Below, piece by piece: positions 1 to 10,890 of a stretch of 64,000 bases of DNA (position 1 is its first letter; each line of letters begins with the position of its first letter). Both the position numbers and the translations under genes were made by a program. Below the pieces are notes generated by a model. The model saw only the letters and a list, made by a program, of their open reading frames with translations. It was not told where the DNA came from and made no database searches. The DNA is taken from contig CM075348.1 of the NCBI GenBank assembly GCA_037693485.1, forward strand, positions 123,143,609-123,207,608, given 5' to 3'. The stretch is from Kitagawia praeruptora (lineage: Eukaryota; Streptophyta; Magnoliopsida; Apiales; Apiaceae).

Positions 1-3000
1 GATGTTTCCTCTCTCTGGTTGGCTGCACCCTTGACTTTCTTTCCTTGGCAGAGTTGGACTCAATTTGCACTTGAAGTTGCCTATAGAAGGTATCTTCTTC
101 AACAACTTTTGGATTTAGCTTTAGTTCTAACCATCTTAGGTAATCAGAACTAGCCTTTGACAGTTGGTCTTCTAACCTGAAGAATCTCCTAGTGCCCTCT
201 TCATTCCTGAACTCCATCATCCAAAAGGGTTGAATGTGGATTTTCTGTCCATTATATGGGATCTTCATTTTCTTTGGTAGACTTGAGGGTGAGTTCCATT
301 CTCTCCTTATTTCTTCTATTCTGCTAATTATCTCCCTTCTGGCTGTCTCAGAGAACCCTGTGTGTCTCTTGAATGCTGAGAACACTTTGGTCAGTGTATG
401 ATAATTCTCTCCAAGAACCTTCTGTAATGGCCATGTCCTCTGACTTCTTCCCTTGTAGACAAACACTAATCTCTCAGGCTGATTCTTGTACTTGTCAATT
501 CCTCTTACTTCTGACAATTCATCCAAATATAGATTCATGCCAGAGTATTCTTCAATTTCTACCTGATAGATAAAGTCTTCTTTGTTTTCCAAGATTGGTT
601 ATTTGACAATAGCAGGTACCCTAGCAACTTGAACTGGTCCCTTTGAAAGTTGCTTCTTTGGAGCCCTTTTCTTCTGTTTTGGATTCAGCAAGAATGAAGG
701 AACTTCAATTGAATCAAAATTCATTGGTTCTTCTTTAGGCATTATGGGGTCACCATGAAAGTTTACAGTTGGGTCGATTACTGTTGCAGATATAGGTATT
801 GATGAGCCAATAGTTTCTTTTTCTGGAAAGGGTTCTGGAGAAAGAATCCTTTTGGTTTTAGCTTTCCTTCTTTTAGGTTTGATTTTGCGAACTTCCTCAG
901 GTTCCTTCATTTCAACCTCTACCTCATCCATTAACTCTTGAGCTAGCCTGGCTTGCTTCTCATCTGAGTTTTCATGTTGATTTTCTGTACTTGGATGAGC
1001 TTCCCTTTGGATTCTGGAGACTTCTTCTCTTTTAGCTTCCACAAATCTAGGATGGCTGTTGGATATATTTAATACTTTTCCATTCCTTATGATTACAGCC
1101 ATCCAATCTCTTACACTCTTATTTGTCTGTACTTTGAACTCCATGATTGTCTTTCCCATTAGCTTTTCTTCATCATCCTTGGGAAATGGGTAGTCTAACT
1201 GAAGCTTGTTCTTCTTATTTTCCTTTGGAGGTGAGTAGGCTCTGGTATTGATGGTTGGTTCAAACTCTTTGACATATGATGGCTCAGCATCATAGAATGT
1301 AGGAGCCACAATCTTTGGAGTGAGCACCTTCATGATTGTGGTTGATATTGTTGGAGCAGAAGATTGAGCATTAAGAAACAGAGATGATGCAATTGATTCA
1401 TTGATCATCCTCTCTGTCCTTAGAATTCTTTCACTAGTCTCCTTGTTGATCTTTTCCAAAGCTTCTATTCTGGCCATCATCCTCTCTGTCCTTAGAATTC
1501 TTTCACTAGTCTCCTTGTTGATCTTTTCCAAAGCTTCTATTCTGGCTTGCCTTTCACCATCTGAGATTTCTTCTAAGCTTTGAATCTCAGGCAAAGCCAC
1601 TTGTTTCTTCACAAGGGAAGCCTTTATTTCAAACTCTGTTGGATTGACCACTACAATTGGCTGTTGCTCCCCCTCAATCTGTGCTATCTCACTACTGGTA
1701 GCTTGAAATTGGCCAGTAGATGTTGCAGCCTCTTTTGTGCTTGTTCCCATTTTCTCCCCCTTTTTGTTAGCATCAAGGGTTGGGGTTGAAGCTACAAGTA
1801 GCATTTCCAGTAGTTGAGTCTGTTTTGATTGATTGGCAATGATAGTGTGCATTTGAGATTCCATACTATCCACTCTGGAGGAAAGAAGCTGAACAGACTT
1901 AGCCAGGCTATCTTCTTTGAGAAGTTTGCTAGAAAGCACCTTCTGAGTGGTAGTAGGAGCTAGTGCCTCAATCCTGGCATCTAGTGCTATCTTCATATCT
2001 CTAATTGCAGACTTGACCTCCTCCTGTTGTGTTCTTTGAATAACAGATTGCATCTTTTGTAATTTCAAGGAAGCCATAACCTGCTCAAGAACAGTCTTTC
2101 TCTGTGGGTCTGCAGTTTGGTGCTCAGCCTTAGCAGATTGATATTGCTTCATGATTTCCACATTGAGATTCCCAAGTTCAGTGGCATTGGAAAACATCCA
2201 TCCTGGAGTCTCATCTTCATTGATTTCTTCACCATCTGAACTTTGACTGTTATCACTACCAAAATCTTCACTTCCAGCACTTGGAGACAGGGTTTGTAAA
2301 GCTTCTTTTGCTCTTTGAAGAGATTCTGAGGTGTGCACTAGGTGCATTGCCTTCTCTGCCTCCACATTGCCCTGTTGTGCCATGACTTGATAGGCAGAAA
2401 TAGGATGAGTAAAGGTTTCAGGATCCAAAGAGATGGAGTCAATAATTGACTGATATTCTTGTCTAAATTCCATCTCTTTGGAAGCTTCATTAACCTCCAT
2501 TAACTCACTTGCAATGGCTGAATCTTCCTGCCTTATTTCTCCTGTAGTCCCTTCTCTCCTCTCATCTCTCTTTTCTTGCATCAGGGGCTCCCCCTGGCTC
2601 ACACCTCTCACACCCTCACCTTCACCTACTAAGGTGGAACTCTCTAGCTCTCCTTTTGCCTGACCGGAAGAAATGGTCAGCCTCTCATTGTTTTTCTCTC
2701 TTTTTGCCTGCTCACAAGGTAGCCTCTCACTCCCTTCCCTCATTCCTAAAAGTGTTTCAACTACTACAAACTCCTCCACAGTTGACATGGGAATGTCAAA
2801 TTTTGCAGTGGTAGAGAGAGTTGTCAACGGATAAAGTGTATCCGTTGATGTAGTAGTTATTACTGTCAATGGATAATTAGTTGTAGACATATCTGTTGAT
2901 GGAGAAACACTTGTCAACGAATGAAGGATATCCGTTGATGAAGGAAAATGAGTATCCGTTGAAGTGAAAACCAACACTGAATCTGTGGTGATTGATTTTA

Positions 3001-4555
3001 AGGAAGAGGCCACAGATAGTGTTGTGAATTCAGGAATGGAAGATTGATGGCCCAACAAATCATCTAAAAGATGATGACCACCAATTGTTGAGTGGGGCTT
3101 CTCCAAGAATTTTAAAGATGGAGAATCAGGAATTGATGTAGATATCATATCCACATCCAGAGATGGAGTTGGTGATGGTGGATCAAAATGTGTATCGATT
3201 TGAAGGTTAAGATCAAGGGGCTGTGACTCCACATTTATTGAAGTCACATCAAACTGAGTTTGAGAAGGTACAGTTTGCTGTACAGTGTGTGCACCCTGTG
3301 ATTCCCCAATGGTTTTGGATTTTACTCTTCTACCATAGGTTTTTGAGTGAGAGTTATCTGTGTCTCTTGCCCTTTTGTGCAGTGTTCCTGGAGTGGAACT
3401 TAAATCAGTAGTCACACCCTGTTGAGAGGATGTAACTAGAATTTGGCTTGTAGGTTCATTAACAGTCTTTTGAGAGACTGAAATGTTGGTTGCACCTGCC
3501 TCACCTTCCTTATCCTTAGGGCTTCTTTGATGTTCACCCTGTCCCTCACCACTCACTACCTCCTTCACACTCCCCTCAAGAGTTTTGGTAGTTTTTGCAA
3601 CAGGTGCCTTTTGAGAGACACCTGAGGTTTGTCTTTTAGATTGTGGTTTTGGAACTCTGGATTTGGTCACTTTGGTAGGAGCCTGTTTGGTCACAGCCAC
3701 AGACTCCATTGCGACACTAGAAGGCAAGGAAATTTGGGGGTTGGAGATAGGAGTTTCAGGGTTGGAAACAGTTACCTGAACAATTGGTAGATATACCAAT
3801 TGTACTTCTGCATTTAGGTTCATTCGAATCAAATCACTTAAGACTCTCTTCTCCTGAACAAAACAATTGAACTTGCTATCCGGGTTAGCAATGGATAGCT
3901 CATTCTCAGATACATGCAGTGCTAGGAGCATAAAAAATCTAGCAAAATAAACATTCTTGCTCCTAGTTTCCTTTTTACCTAATTTAGCTGCTATCTCATA
4001 CATGACTAGTGTGCCAAAATTATAGAATTTATCAGTCAAAAGCATACATAGCATAACTAGCATGGAATTGGTAACAGCATCAAAGTTACTAATCTTGCCA
4101 GAAAAAGTTTTAATGAAGGCATCACAAAGATAACTCCATTCTTTAACCATACCTTTCCTAACAATTTTCCCTAAGTTCTTAGTACTAAGGGTATAATTCA
4201 TGGAATTAAGCATGGTAACAATTTCAGCATTACTGGGTACATTCAGACAGTTATTCTCAGGCAATTTTAAACAAGCAGTTAACACATCAGAATTAACTAC
4301 ATAATTTTTACCCTTCAAAGAAAAAGCAAGTGTACCGTCTGTGCCATTGTACTCAGCAGATGCCCACACCTCTTCAATTACCTCATGGATTAGAGGAGTG
4401 GTGGCAGTCATAGCATATGACAGTTTGCATTTCTTCACGAAATTCATCATGGTGTGATATGCTTTTGGAGCGTTCACTGTATCAACAAAGGCCGCGAAAT
4501 TGTTCTTCTCATAGGTAAACCCGGTGGAAGACATCATCTTAACAATAGGCACCAT
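1..4555 (-). pseudogene. Long ORF downstream of copia pol (envelope-position ORF) with one in-frame stop
   Basis: The frame opens with ATG at 4555 and runs 1318 codons to a TAA at 597-599. It then stays open in the same frame for about 199 more codons to the window edge, so the TAA looks like a single nonsense change (for example CAA to TAA). The first ~250 residues are compact and hydrophobic-rich and resemble the plant 'putative transposon protein' domain found in other retrotransposon-linked ORFs; I recall this family without a search. Residues ~270-650 are Ser/Thr/Pro-rich low complexity. Residues ~840-1060 are Glu/Lys/Gln-rich and probably coiled coil, with a 24-residue direct duplication. 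The tail beyond the stop is Lys/Arg/Glu-rich with aromatic residues. I see no clear signal peptide or fusion peptide, so an envelope role is only positional. The function is unknown. Confidence 0.65.
1406..1549 (-). repeat. 72-bp in-frame tandem duplication inside the long ORF
   Basis: Two nearly identical 72-bp units lie head to tail (offset exactly 72). Each encodes 24 residues beginning near RIEALEKINKETSER. The length is a multiple of three, so the frame is kept, and the duplicated segment falls in the predicted coiled coil. Confidence 0.9.
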
Positions 4556-5062
4556 TGAAGTGTTTGAACTTTTGTTGCAGAGAGATTTAGTGAAGAAGAT
4601 GTAGTTAACTAATGAGATTCTTGAAAATGAATGAAGGTGAGATGTGAGGGCACAAGACAGCCTTTTATATTTTCCAAGAATTAAAAATGAAATAATTAAA
4701 AGTAATTACCCCATTCGACAAAAGTAACTGTCAGATAATAAATGTAAAGAAAAGAAGTACAGCCATGACTAATTATACACGTTTACCAACGGCTATAAAA
4801 AGAAATAAGTATATCAACGGATAATGATTGGACGGTTGAGAAAACAGTTTATCCATCGATGACGTGGACAACCTGTTACCCGTTGACATACGAAAATCTA
4901 GTAATGTGTTTATACTACCAACGGATAAAAGGATATCTGTTGATAAGCAAATTTTGCCTTAAACAAAATTTATGCTAAGAGTTTTTCTGAGAGTTTTTAA
5001 TTCTCAAATAAATCAAAACACATTTCTAGCTGCAATACAGTATGATTAGATATCACTAGGAA
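4556..5062 (-). promoter_or_regulatory. Candidate internal promoter between pol and the long ORF of element D
   Basis: There is no coding in these 507 bp. Read on the minus strand, a cluster of the element's ten-base motif (copies near 4814, 4848, 4878, 4919 and 4934, several as inverted pairs) is followed by a TATA box (TATAAAAGG, complement at 4661-4669). The ORF start codon lies 108 nt after that. The LTR of the same element has the same order: motif cluster, then TATAAAAAG. Promoter function is inferred. Confidence 0.45.
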
Positions 5063-6370
5063 TTATGAAAAATTAAGCATACCTAGTTCACCTACCAACC
5101 TTGTGAATGAAGATTCATCAAGAGGCTTGGTAAAGATATCTGCAAGCTGCATTTCACTTGGCACAAAGTGCATTTCTACTGTACCATTCATCACATGCTC
5201 TCTAATGAAGTGGTATTTGATGTCAATATGCTTGGTTCTCGAATGTTGCACTGGATTCTCTGTGATGGCAATAGTACTAGTGTTGTCATAGAAAATTGGA
5301 ATCTTCTCAACTTTTAGACCATAGTCAATAAGTTGATTTTTCATCCAAAGAATCTGTGCACAACAACTTCCAGCTGCAATGTACTCAGCTTCGGCTGTAG
5401 AGGTGGAGACTGAGTTCTGTTTATTACTGAACCATGACACAAGCCTGTTCCCTAGAAATTGACAGGAGCCTGTAGTACTTTTCCTATCAATTCTGCAACC
5501 TGCATAGTCTGCATCTGAATAGCCAATTAGATCAAAGCCAGAATCTCTTGGGTACCAAATGCCAAGGTTTGGTGTTCCCTTGAGATACCTGAAAATTCTC
5601 TTAATAGCAATCAAGTGAGACTCTCTAGGGTCAGCTTGAAATCTAGCACAAAGACATGTGGAAAACATTATATCAGGTCTACTAGCTGTTAGATATAGAA
5701 GTGAGCCTACCATGCCTCTATAGCTTGAGATGTCCACAGATTTTTCCTTAGTATTCAGCTCAAGCTTAGTTGCAGTGGCCATAGGTGTTTTTGCAGAGGC
5801 ACAATCCATTAAGTCAAATTTCTTTAAGAGATCATAAATATATTTTGTTTGACTTATGAAAATTCCCTCATTAACTTGCTTTACTTGTAATCCAAGAAAG
5901 TAAGTTAATTCACCCATCATGCTCATTTCATACCTACTTTGCATAAGTTTGGCAAACCTTTTGCAAAGCTTCTCATCTGTAGACCCAAAAATAATATCAT
6001 CTACATAGATTTGAACAAGTATTGAAGAACCATTGACATTTCTATGAAATAAGGTTTTATCTACTGTACCTCTAGTGAAGTGATTCTCCAAAAGAAATTG
6101 AGATAAAGTGTCATACCAGGCTCTTGGTGCTTGCTTCAAACCATAAAGTGCTTTCAAGAGAAGATATACATAATCTGGAAATTCTGGATCTTCAAAGCCA
6201 GGAGGTTGATGTACATATACCTCTTCTTCCAGTTCCCCATTTAGAAAGGCACTTTTAACATCCATCTGATAGACTTTGAAGTTGGCATGTGCTGCATAGG
6301 CTAGGAAAATTCTGATGGCCTCAAGTCTTGCCACTGGAGCAAAAGTTTCATCAAAATCTATTCCTTCTTC
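5063..6370 (-). CDS. Copia reverse transcriptase-RNase H (element D, C-terminal pol)
   Basis: This holds RT with the MDVKSAFLNGELEEEVYVHQP segment and the catalytic IYVDDIIFGS motif, followed by RNase H with STAEAEYIAAGSCCAQ, FYDNTSTIAI and SRTKHIDIKYHFIREH. It ends at a natural stop at 5063 after the usual copia tail (LADIFTKPL). It copies element RNA into cDNA inside the virus-like particle. The frame is continuous with the upstream pol part except for one TAA at about 6370-6372, where related proteins have Gln in the motif KGYSQ. The first Met in this open stretch is at 6334, but that is not a real start; it is the 3' half of a polyprotein. Confidence 0.9.
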   Translation of the reverse strand, partial: EEGIDFDETFAPVARLEAIRIFLAYAAHANFKVYQMDVKSAFLNGELEEEVYVHQPPGFEDPEFPDYVYLLLKALYGLKQAPRAWYDTLSQFLLENHFTRGTVDKTLFHRNVNGSSILVQIYVDDIIFGSTDEKLCKRFAKLMQSRYEMSMMGELTYFLGLQVKQVNEGIFISQTKYIYDLLKKFDLMDCASAKTPMATATKLELNTKEKSVDISSYRGMVGSLLYLTASRPDIMFSTCLCARFQADPRESHLIAIKRIFRYLKGTPNLGIWYPRDSGFDLIGYSDADYAGCRIDRKSTTGSCQFLGNRLVSWFSNKQNSVSTSTAEAEYIAAGSCCAQILWMKNQLIDYGLKVEKIPIFYDNTSTIAITENPVQHSRTKHIDIKYHFIREHVMNGTVEMHFVPSEMQLADIFTKPLDESSFTRLVGELGMLNFS

Positions 6371-8443
6371 TTAAGAATAGCCCTTTGCCACTAATATAGC
6401 TTTATTCCTCACAATTATGCCATTTTCATCAGTCTTATTCTTGAGAACCCATTTGGTACCTATGATACCTCTATCATCAGGTTTGGGCACAAGCTTCCAT
6501 ACTTTATTTCTCTCAAATTGGTTTAGCTCTTCTTGCATTGCTAAGACCCAATCTGGATCTAGAAGGGCATCCTCCACTTTCTTAGGTTCCTCTTGAGACA
6601 GGAAACTACTGTATAGGCATTCTTCTTGTGTGGCCCTCCTAGTTTGGACTCTTGAGTTTGAGTCACCAATGATTAACTCAAAAGGATGATCTCTGGTCCA
6701 TTTTCTTGAAGGTGGAAGGTTTGATCTAGATGAGGTTGCTTCATCTACGTGAGCATGATCTTGTTGATTGGATATTGAGTTTTGACTTTGAGAAACTCCC
6801 CCTGAGTTTGTTGTCCTTGAGGAGTTATGAAGTTGACTGTCAACAGATGCATCATTTTGTCTATCAACGGATGCTCCATTTTGCCTGTCGACGGATACAT
6901 GAGAATGCCTGTCAACGGATGCATCTGATGATCTAGTATGACTGCCAACGGATGCTTCATTTCCAGTGTTAGCATCACTTCTAGTTGGACCAACAACTCT
7001 AGGTGAATTTCCAAGGTCATGATCTTCATTTTCCTCGTCATCATCAATGTACATTCTTCCTTCTACCTCATTTTCAAATCTCAACTTTTCATGGAAGCCT
7101 TCATCATTTAGACCTAGAATCTTTTGATCATCAAACACAACATGTACAGATTCCATAACAATGTTGGTTCTTAGATTGTAGACTCTATAGGCTTTCCCTG
7201 CTGCATATCCAACAAAGATAACTTCATCTGCCTTTGCTTCAAATTTGCCCAAGTTATCTCCATGATTTCTTAGCACAAAACACTTACATCCAAAGACATG
7301 AAGAAAAGCTAACATTGGTTTCTTGTTGGTAAATAACTTATAAGGAGTCATTCCTCTAGCTTGATTGATCAAGGAAATATTCTGAGTGAAGCAGGCAGTG
7401 CTGACAGCTTCAGCCCAGAAATATGTTGGCAATCTTGATTCACTTAACATTGTTCTAGCTGCTTCAATGAGAGTTCTGTTTTTCCTTTCAACAACCCCAT
7501 TTTGTTGAGGTGTTCTAGCAGTAGAAAACTCATGGACAATTCCATTCTCTTCACAGAAAATCTTCATTGTGGAATTTTTGAATTCAGTGCCATTGTCACT
7601 CCTGATTCTTTGTACTTTTACTTCAGAACCATTGTTTACTAGTCTGAGATGATTGATGATGATTTCACTTGCACAATCTTTGGAGTGCAGAAAGAAGGTC
7701 CATGTAAACTTAAAAAAATCATCCACAATCACCAGGCAGTATTTCTTCTTTGAAATGGACATGACATTTACTGGACCAAATAAGTCCATATGCAGCAATT
7801 GAAAGGGCTTAACAATGGATGACTCTGTCTTGCTCTTGAAGGATGATTTCTTTCGCTTCCTTAATTGGCAGGCATCACACAGTCCATCTTTGATGAACTC
7901 CAATTGAGGGATTCCTCTAGCAAGATCCTTTCTTACCAAATCATTCATTACTTTAAAATTCAAATGAGACAGCTTTTTATGCCATAGCCAACTCTCATCC
8001 TTGCTTGCTTTGCTGAAGAGACAAGTAATAGATTCTGAGCATACTGAGTTGAAATCAGCTATGTAAACATTTCCTTTTCTAAAGCCTGTCAGAACCACAT
8101 TGTTGTTTTCCTTGGTAGAAACAACACAGGCTTCTTTACTGAACTTTACTTCATAGTCTTTGTCACAAATCTGACTGACACTCAGCAAATTGTGCTTCAA
8201 ACCTTCAACTAAAGCCACTTCTTCAATGATGACATTGTCCTTTGTAATCAAGCCATATCCCTTAGTATATCCTTTGCTGTCATCTCCAAAGGTAATTCTA
8301 GGGCTAGCTTCCTCCTTGAACTCTGTGAGCAGGGTTGAATCTCTTGTCATATGCCTAGAACATCCACTGTCTAGGTACCATAGATTCCTCTTATTTCCCT
8401 GCACACAATCCAAAATACAAATCAAGTTGATTTTGGTACCCAA
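6371..8443 (-). pseudogene. Copia protease-integrase-RT N-terminus (element D pol, first part)
   Basis: In order: the aspartic protease core WYLDSGCSRHMT near residue 22; the GAG-pre-integrase zinc-binding region with WHKKLSHL and CDACQ; then the DDE integrase core with HMDLFGPV, IRSDNGTEF and TPQQNGVVERKNRTL. After the integrase comes a low-complexity linker (residues ~480-590) built from repeats of SVDR/ASVD, encoded by the element's ten-base motif. The frame then enters RT (TKWVLKN) and meets an in-frame TAA at its end. The apparent Met at 8443 is an artefact of a frameshift from the upstream gag-pol linker. Catalytic residues are present, but this copy cannot make full pol without readthrough. 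Confidence 0.85.
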
Positions 8444-8881
8444 GTTTCCTTGGGTCCTTTCCTGTTAGCCTTTGGTTTTACACTCTTAGCAATCTTCACT
8501 TTGGGTGTAGATGCTTGAGTGATAGGTTTTGACAGATGCTTATTTGCATAAATATTTGATGCATGCATTTGTGAAAAATTGGCATACATATTATCCATGC
8601 TAGGAATGCTCCATGACATTTGTGGCATATTCACAGATTGAAAATAAGGATTAGGCACATATGTCATGTTCACATATGGATTTGAAAAACTAGCATTCTG
8701 ATACAAACCAGGCGTAACAGGCATTGCAGGCATACTTGGCATAGATTGAGGTATATGAACAGGAGTCCTTTTAACAGACTTGCAATTAGAAGATAGGTGA
8801 TTGACACTATTGCAATTACCACAAGTTTTCCTAGGAGCAAACTTGTCAGGAGAATAATTGTTTTTCTTGTTAATGCCTATC
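8422..8881 (-). pseudogene. Gag-pol linker of element D, frameshifted at both ends
   Basis: From 8881 to 8422 a frame different from the main gag frame stays open. It holds a second zinc-knuckle-like motif (CGNCNSVNHLSSNC, near 8780-8826), then a Met/Pro/Asn-rich linker ending in GPKETWVPKST. Gag enters this frame only after a one-base shift in the A-rich run near 8893-8905. The related gag of element E (17621-17949) is unshifted at the matching place. A second shift near 8430 is needed to reach the protease frame. Both look like small indels, not programmed shifts. Confidence 0.6.
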
Positions 8882-10831
8882 TTACCATTTCTGTTCTTTT
8901 TCTTTTTTACCCTCAGTCTCTACCTTTTCATTAACTGATTTACCAACAGCCTTTTTGTTAAGTAAATCACCTGCCTTAGCCTTCTCACTTGATTTGGCTT
9001 GGCTACTTTCACCAGAAACAAAGTTCTTGGCTACTGGACCATACTGATTATTCAGTTTCTTGAGTTCCTTCTTACTAACAGACTTTTTGTTAGTCGACGG
9101 ATACCTCTCATCCGTTGATGGTTCATCTGTCAACGGATGATCACTATCCGTTGATTCACAAATAGTCTCTAGATCCTCAAGGCAAGGTTCTAGCTCCTTT
9201 TTCTTTTGAGTCCAGGTATCCCTCACAAATGATTCTATTCCCTGGACTTCTATTATGTTTTGAGAAACATTCCTACAACTTTGAAATTTAGCAATTATCC
9301 CTTGTTCTTTTTCAAGCTGGTTTCTTAAGATCAATTCTCTTTTTAACACAGCTTCAAGTTCGCTTTTAGCATTATTGCAATCAACTCTCATTTTCTCAAA
9401 TTCTAGAAATTGAACTTCTAGAACTGCATTTCTATCACTTAAGAACTGATTAGTTTCTTTAATCCTATTGTTCTCTTTAGTAAGTGATTTAAGAGTAACA
9501 CTCAAGTGATATAGTTCAGTAGACATTTCATCTATAACACTATTGCATTCCTCTTTGGTGAGCTCAGAGAGATTAGTAGAAAATACCTGATTGCTAGCTG
9601 AACTTGCTTCCTGCTCAGAATCAGCCATTAATGCAAGGTTGACAAACTCAGCATCATCATCAGAATGATTTCCATCAGCAGCCCAGTCATACTCTTGGGT
9701 CATGAATGCCTTTCCTTTCTGTCTGAGAAGATCAAAATATTTCTTCTTGTAGTCAACAGTTTCAGTTGGCTTTCCCTTGTTCTCAGATCTAGGCTTCCTG
9801 CATTCACTTATCATGTGACCAGCAATTCCACAATTGTAGCATTTAATTTTGGATTTATCCACATAATTGCTTGTAGAAAAATCCTTGTTAAATGGCTTGG
9901 TCACCCCAGAGTTTCTTCTGAATTTTAGCTTAGAGAATCTCCTAGATAGAAAGGCTAAATGCTCATCTATCTCATCCAATTCATCCTGCTGTAGGACACT
10001 CATTTCTTCAGACACCTTTTCCTTGCTTTTGCTTGATTCTACTCTACCTTCACAAACCTCCCTGTTTGGCGTAGATTTAGCAGCTTCAGTCCTCTTCTCC
10101 TCCTTCTGCTCCAAGTTGGCAACAAGTGCAACTGACCCACTTTTCTTTTGGGCCTTCTCAATTTCTTCATCCTGCTCCATTTCTAGTTCATATGTCTTTA
10201 AAGTTCCATAGAGCCTTTCAAGAGTAAATGACTTGTACTCTTGAGTGTTTCTTAGAGAAACAGTCATAGGCTTCCACTCTTTGGGCAGTGATCTCAGAAA
10301 TTTGAGATTAGAATCTTTCACTTGGTAGATTCTTCCATACAGTTTCAAGCCATTCAGTAGCTTTTGAAATCTACTAAATGTGTCATTCAATGTCTCTCCA
10401 TTCTTGAAATGGAAGTGCTCATACTGTTGGATCAGTAGCTGCATCTTGTTTTCCCTTACCTGTTCTGTACCTTCACAAAGGGTTTGAACAATTTCCCATA
10501 CTTCCTTGGCGGTAGTACAGTTGATAACATTGTCAACCATGTCTGTTTCTAAACCATTAAACAGAATATTCATGGTCTTTTTATCTTTGTGAACTTCTGC
10601 AACATCCTCAGTACTCCACTCAGAAACAGGTTTTGGAATGTACGTGTCCGGTGCATCTGCAGCAAGACCAACTCTTGAAGCAGCCTTCATTGGAACATGA
10701 GGACCCTTCTCAATGCAATCTACAAAGCCTACATCAATAGACATGAGATGTAGACGCATTTTTACTTTCCAGTGAAAGTAATTTTCCCTATCAAGAACCG
10801 GTATCTTCACTCCATAATCCTTCTTAGACAT
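8882..10831 (-). CDS. Copia Gag nucleocapsid precursor (element D)
   Basis: The likely start is the Met at 10831 (MSKKDYGVKIPVLDREN). The upstream in-frame Met at 10861 falls in the short leader after the primer site. Residues ~10-230 form a UBN2-type gag domain (NYFHWKVKMRLHL; TAKEVWEIVQTLCEG; LIQQYEHF). A CCHC knuckle, CYNCGIAGHMISEC, lies near residue 330. The C-terminal half is coiled-coil-like and ends in a Lys-rich stretch where a one-base shift causes an early stop (KEKEQKW). Four copies of the ten-base motif lie in 9094-9153. Gag forms the particle and binds element RNA. Confidence 0.85.
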   Translation of the reverse strand: MSKKDYGVKIPVLDRENYFHWKVKMRLHLMSIDVGFVDCIEKGPHVPMKAASRVGLAADAPDTYIPKPVSEWSTEDVAEVHKDKKTMNILFNGLETDMVDNVINCTTAKEVWEIVQTLCEGTEQVRENKMQLLIQQYEHFHFKNGETLNDTFSRFQKLLNGLKLYGRIYQVKDSNLKFLRSLPKEWKPMTVSLRNTQEYKSFTLERLYGTLKTYELEMEQDEEIEKAQKKSGSVALVANLEQKEEKRTEAAKSTPNREVCEGRVESSKSKEKVSEEMSVLQQDELDEIDEHLAFLSRRFSKLKFRRNSGVTKPFNKDFSTSNYVDKSKIKCYNCGIAGHMISECRKPRSENKGKPTETVDYKKKYFDLLRQKGKAFMTQEYDWAADGNHSDDDAEFVNLALMADSEQEASSASNQVFSTNLSELTKEECNSVIDEMSTELYHLSVTLKSLTKENNRIKETNQFLSDRNAVLEVQFLEFEKMRVDCNNAKSELEAVLKRELILRNQLEKEQGIIAKFQSCRNVSQNIIEVQGIESFVRDTWTQKKKELEPCLEDLETICESTDSDHPLTDEPSTDERYPSTNKKSVSKKELKKLNNQYGPVAKNFVSGESSQAKSSEKAKAGDLLNKKAVGKSVNEKVETEGKKEKEQKW

Positions 10832-10876
10832 GTTGGAAGTGTGTTGATCTTTAAACTTCAAATATATTAGAAGCTT

Positions 10877-10888
10877 GCTCTGATACCA
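10877..10888 (-). other. Primer-binding site of element D (initiator tRNA-Met)
   Basis: The minus strand reads TGGTATCAGAGC, complementary to the 3' end of plant initiator tRNA-Met, two bases inside the LTR edge. This fixes the LTR boundary and element orientation. Confidence 0.9.
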
Positions 10889-10890
10889 AT

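Noticed and set aside
8890..8905. Programmed -1 frameshift at an AAAAAAG heptamer in gag D
   Set aside because: The heptamer is in the wrong phase for -1 slippage and the shift needed is +1; an indel is simpler.
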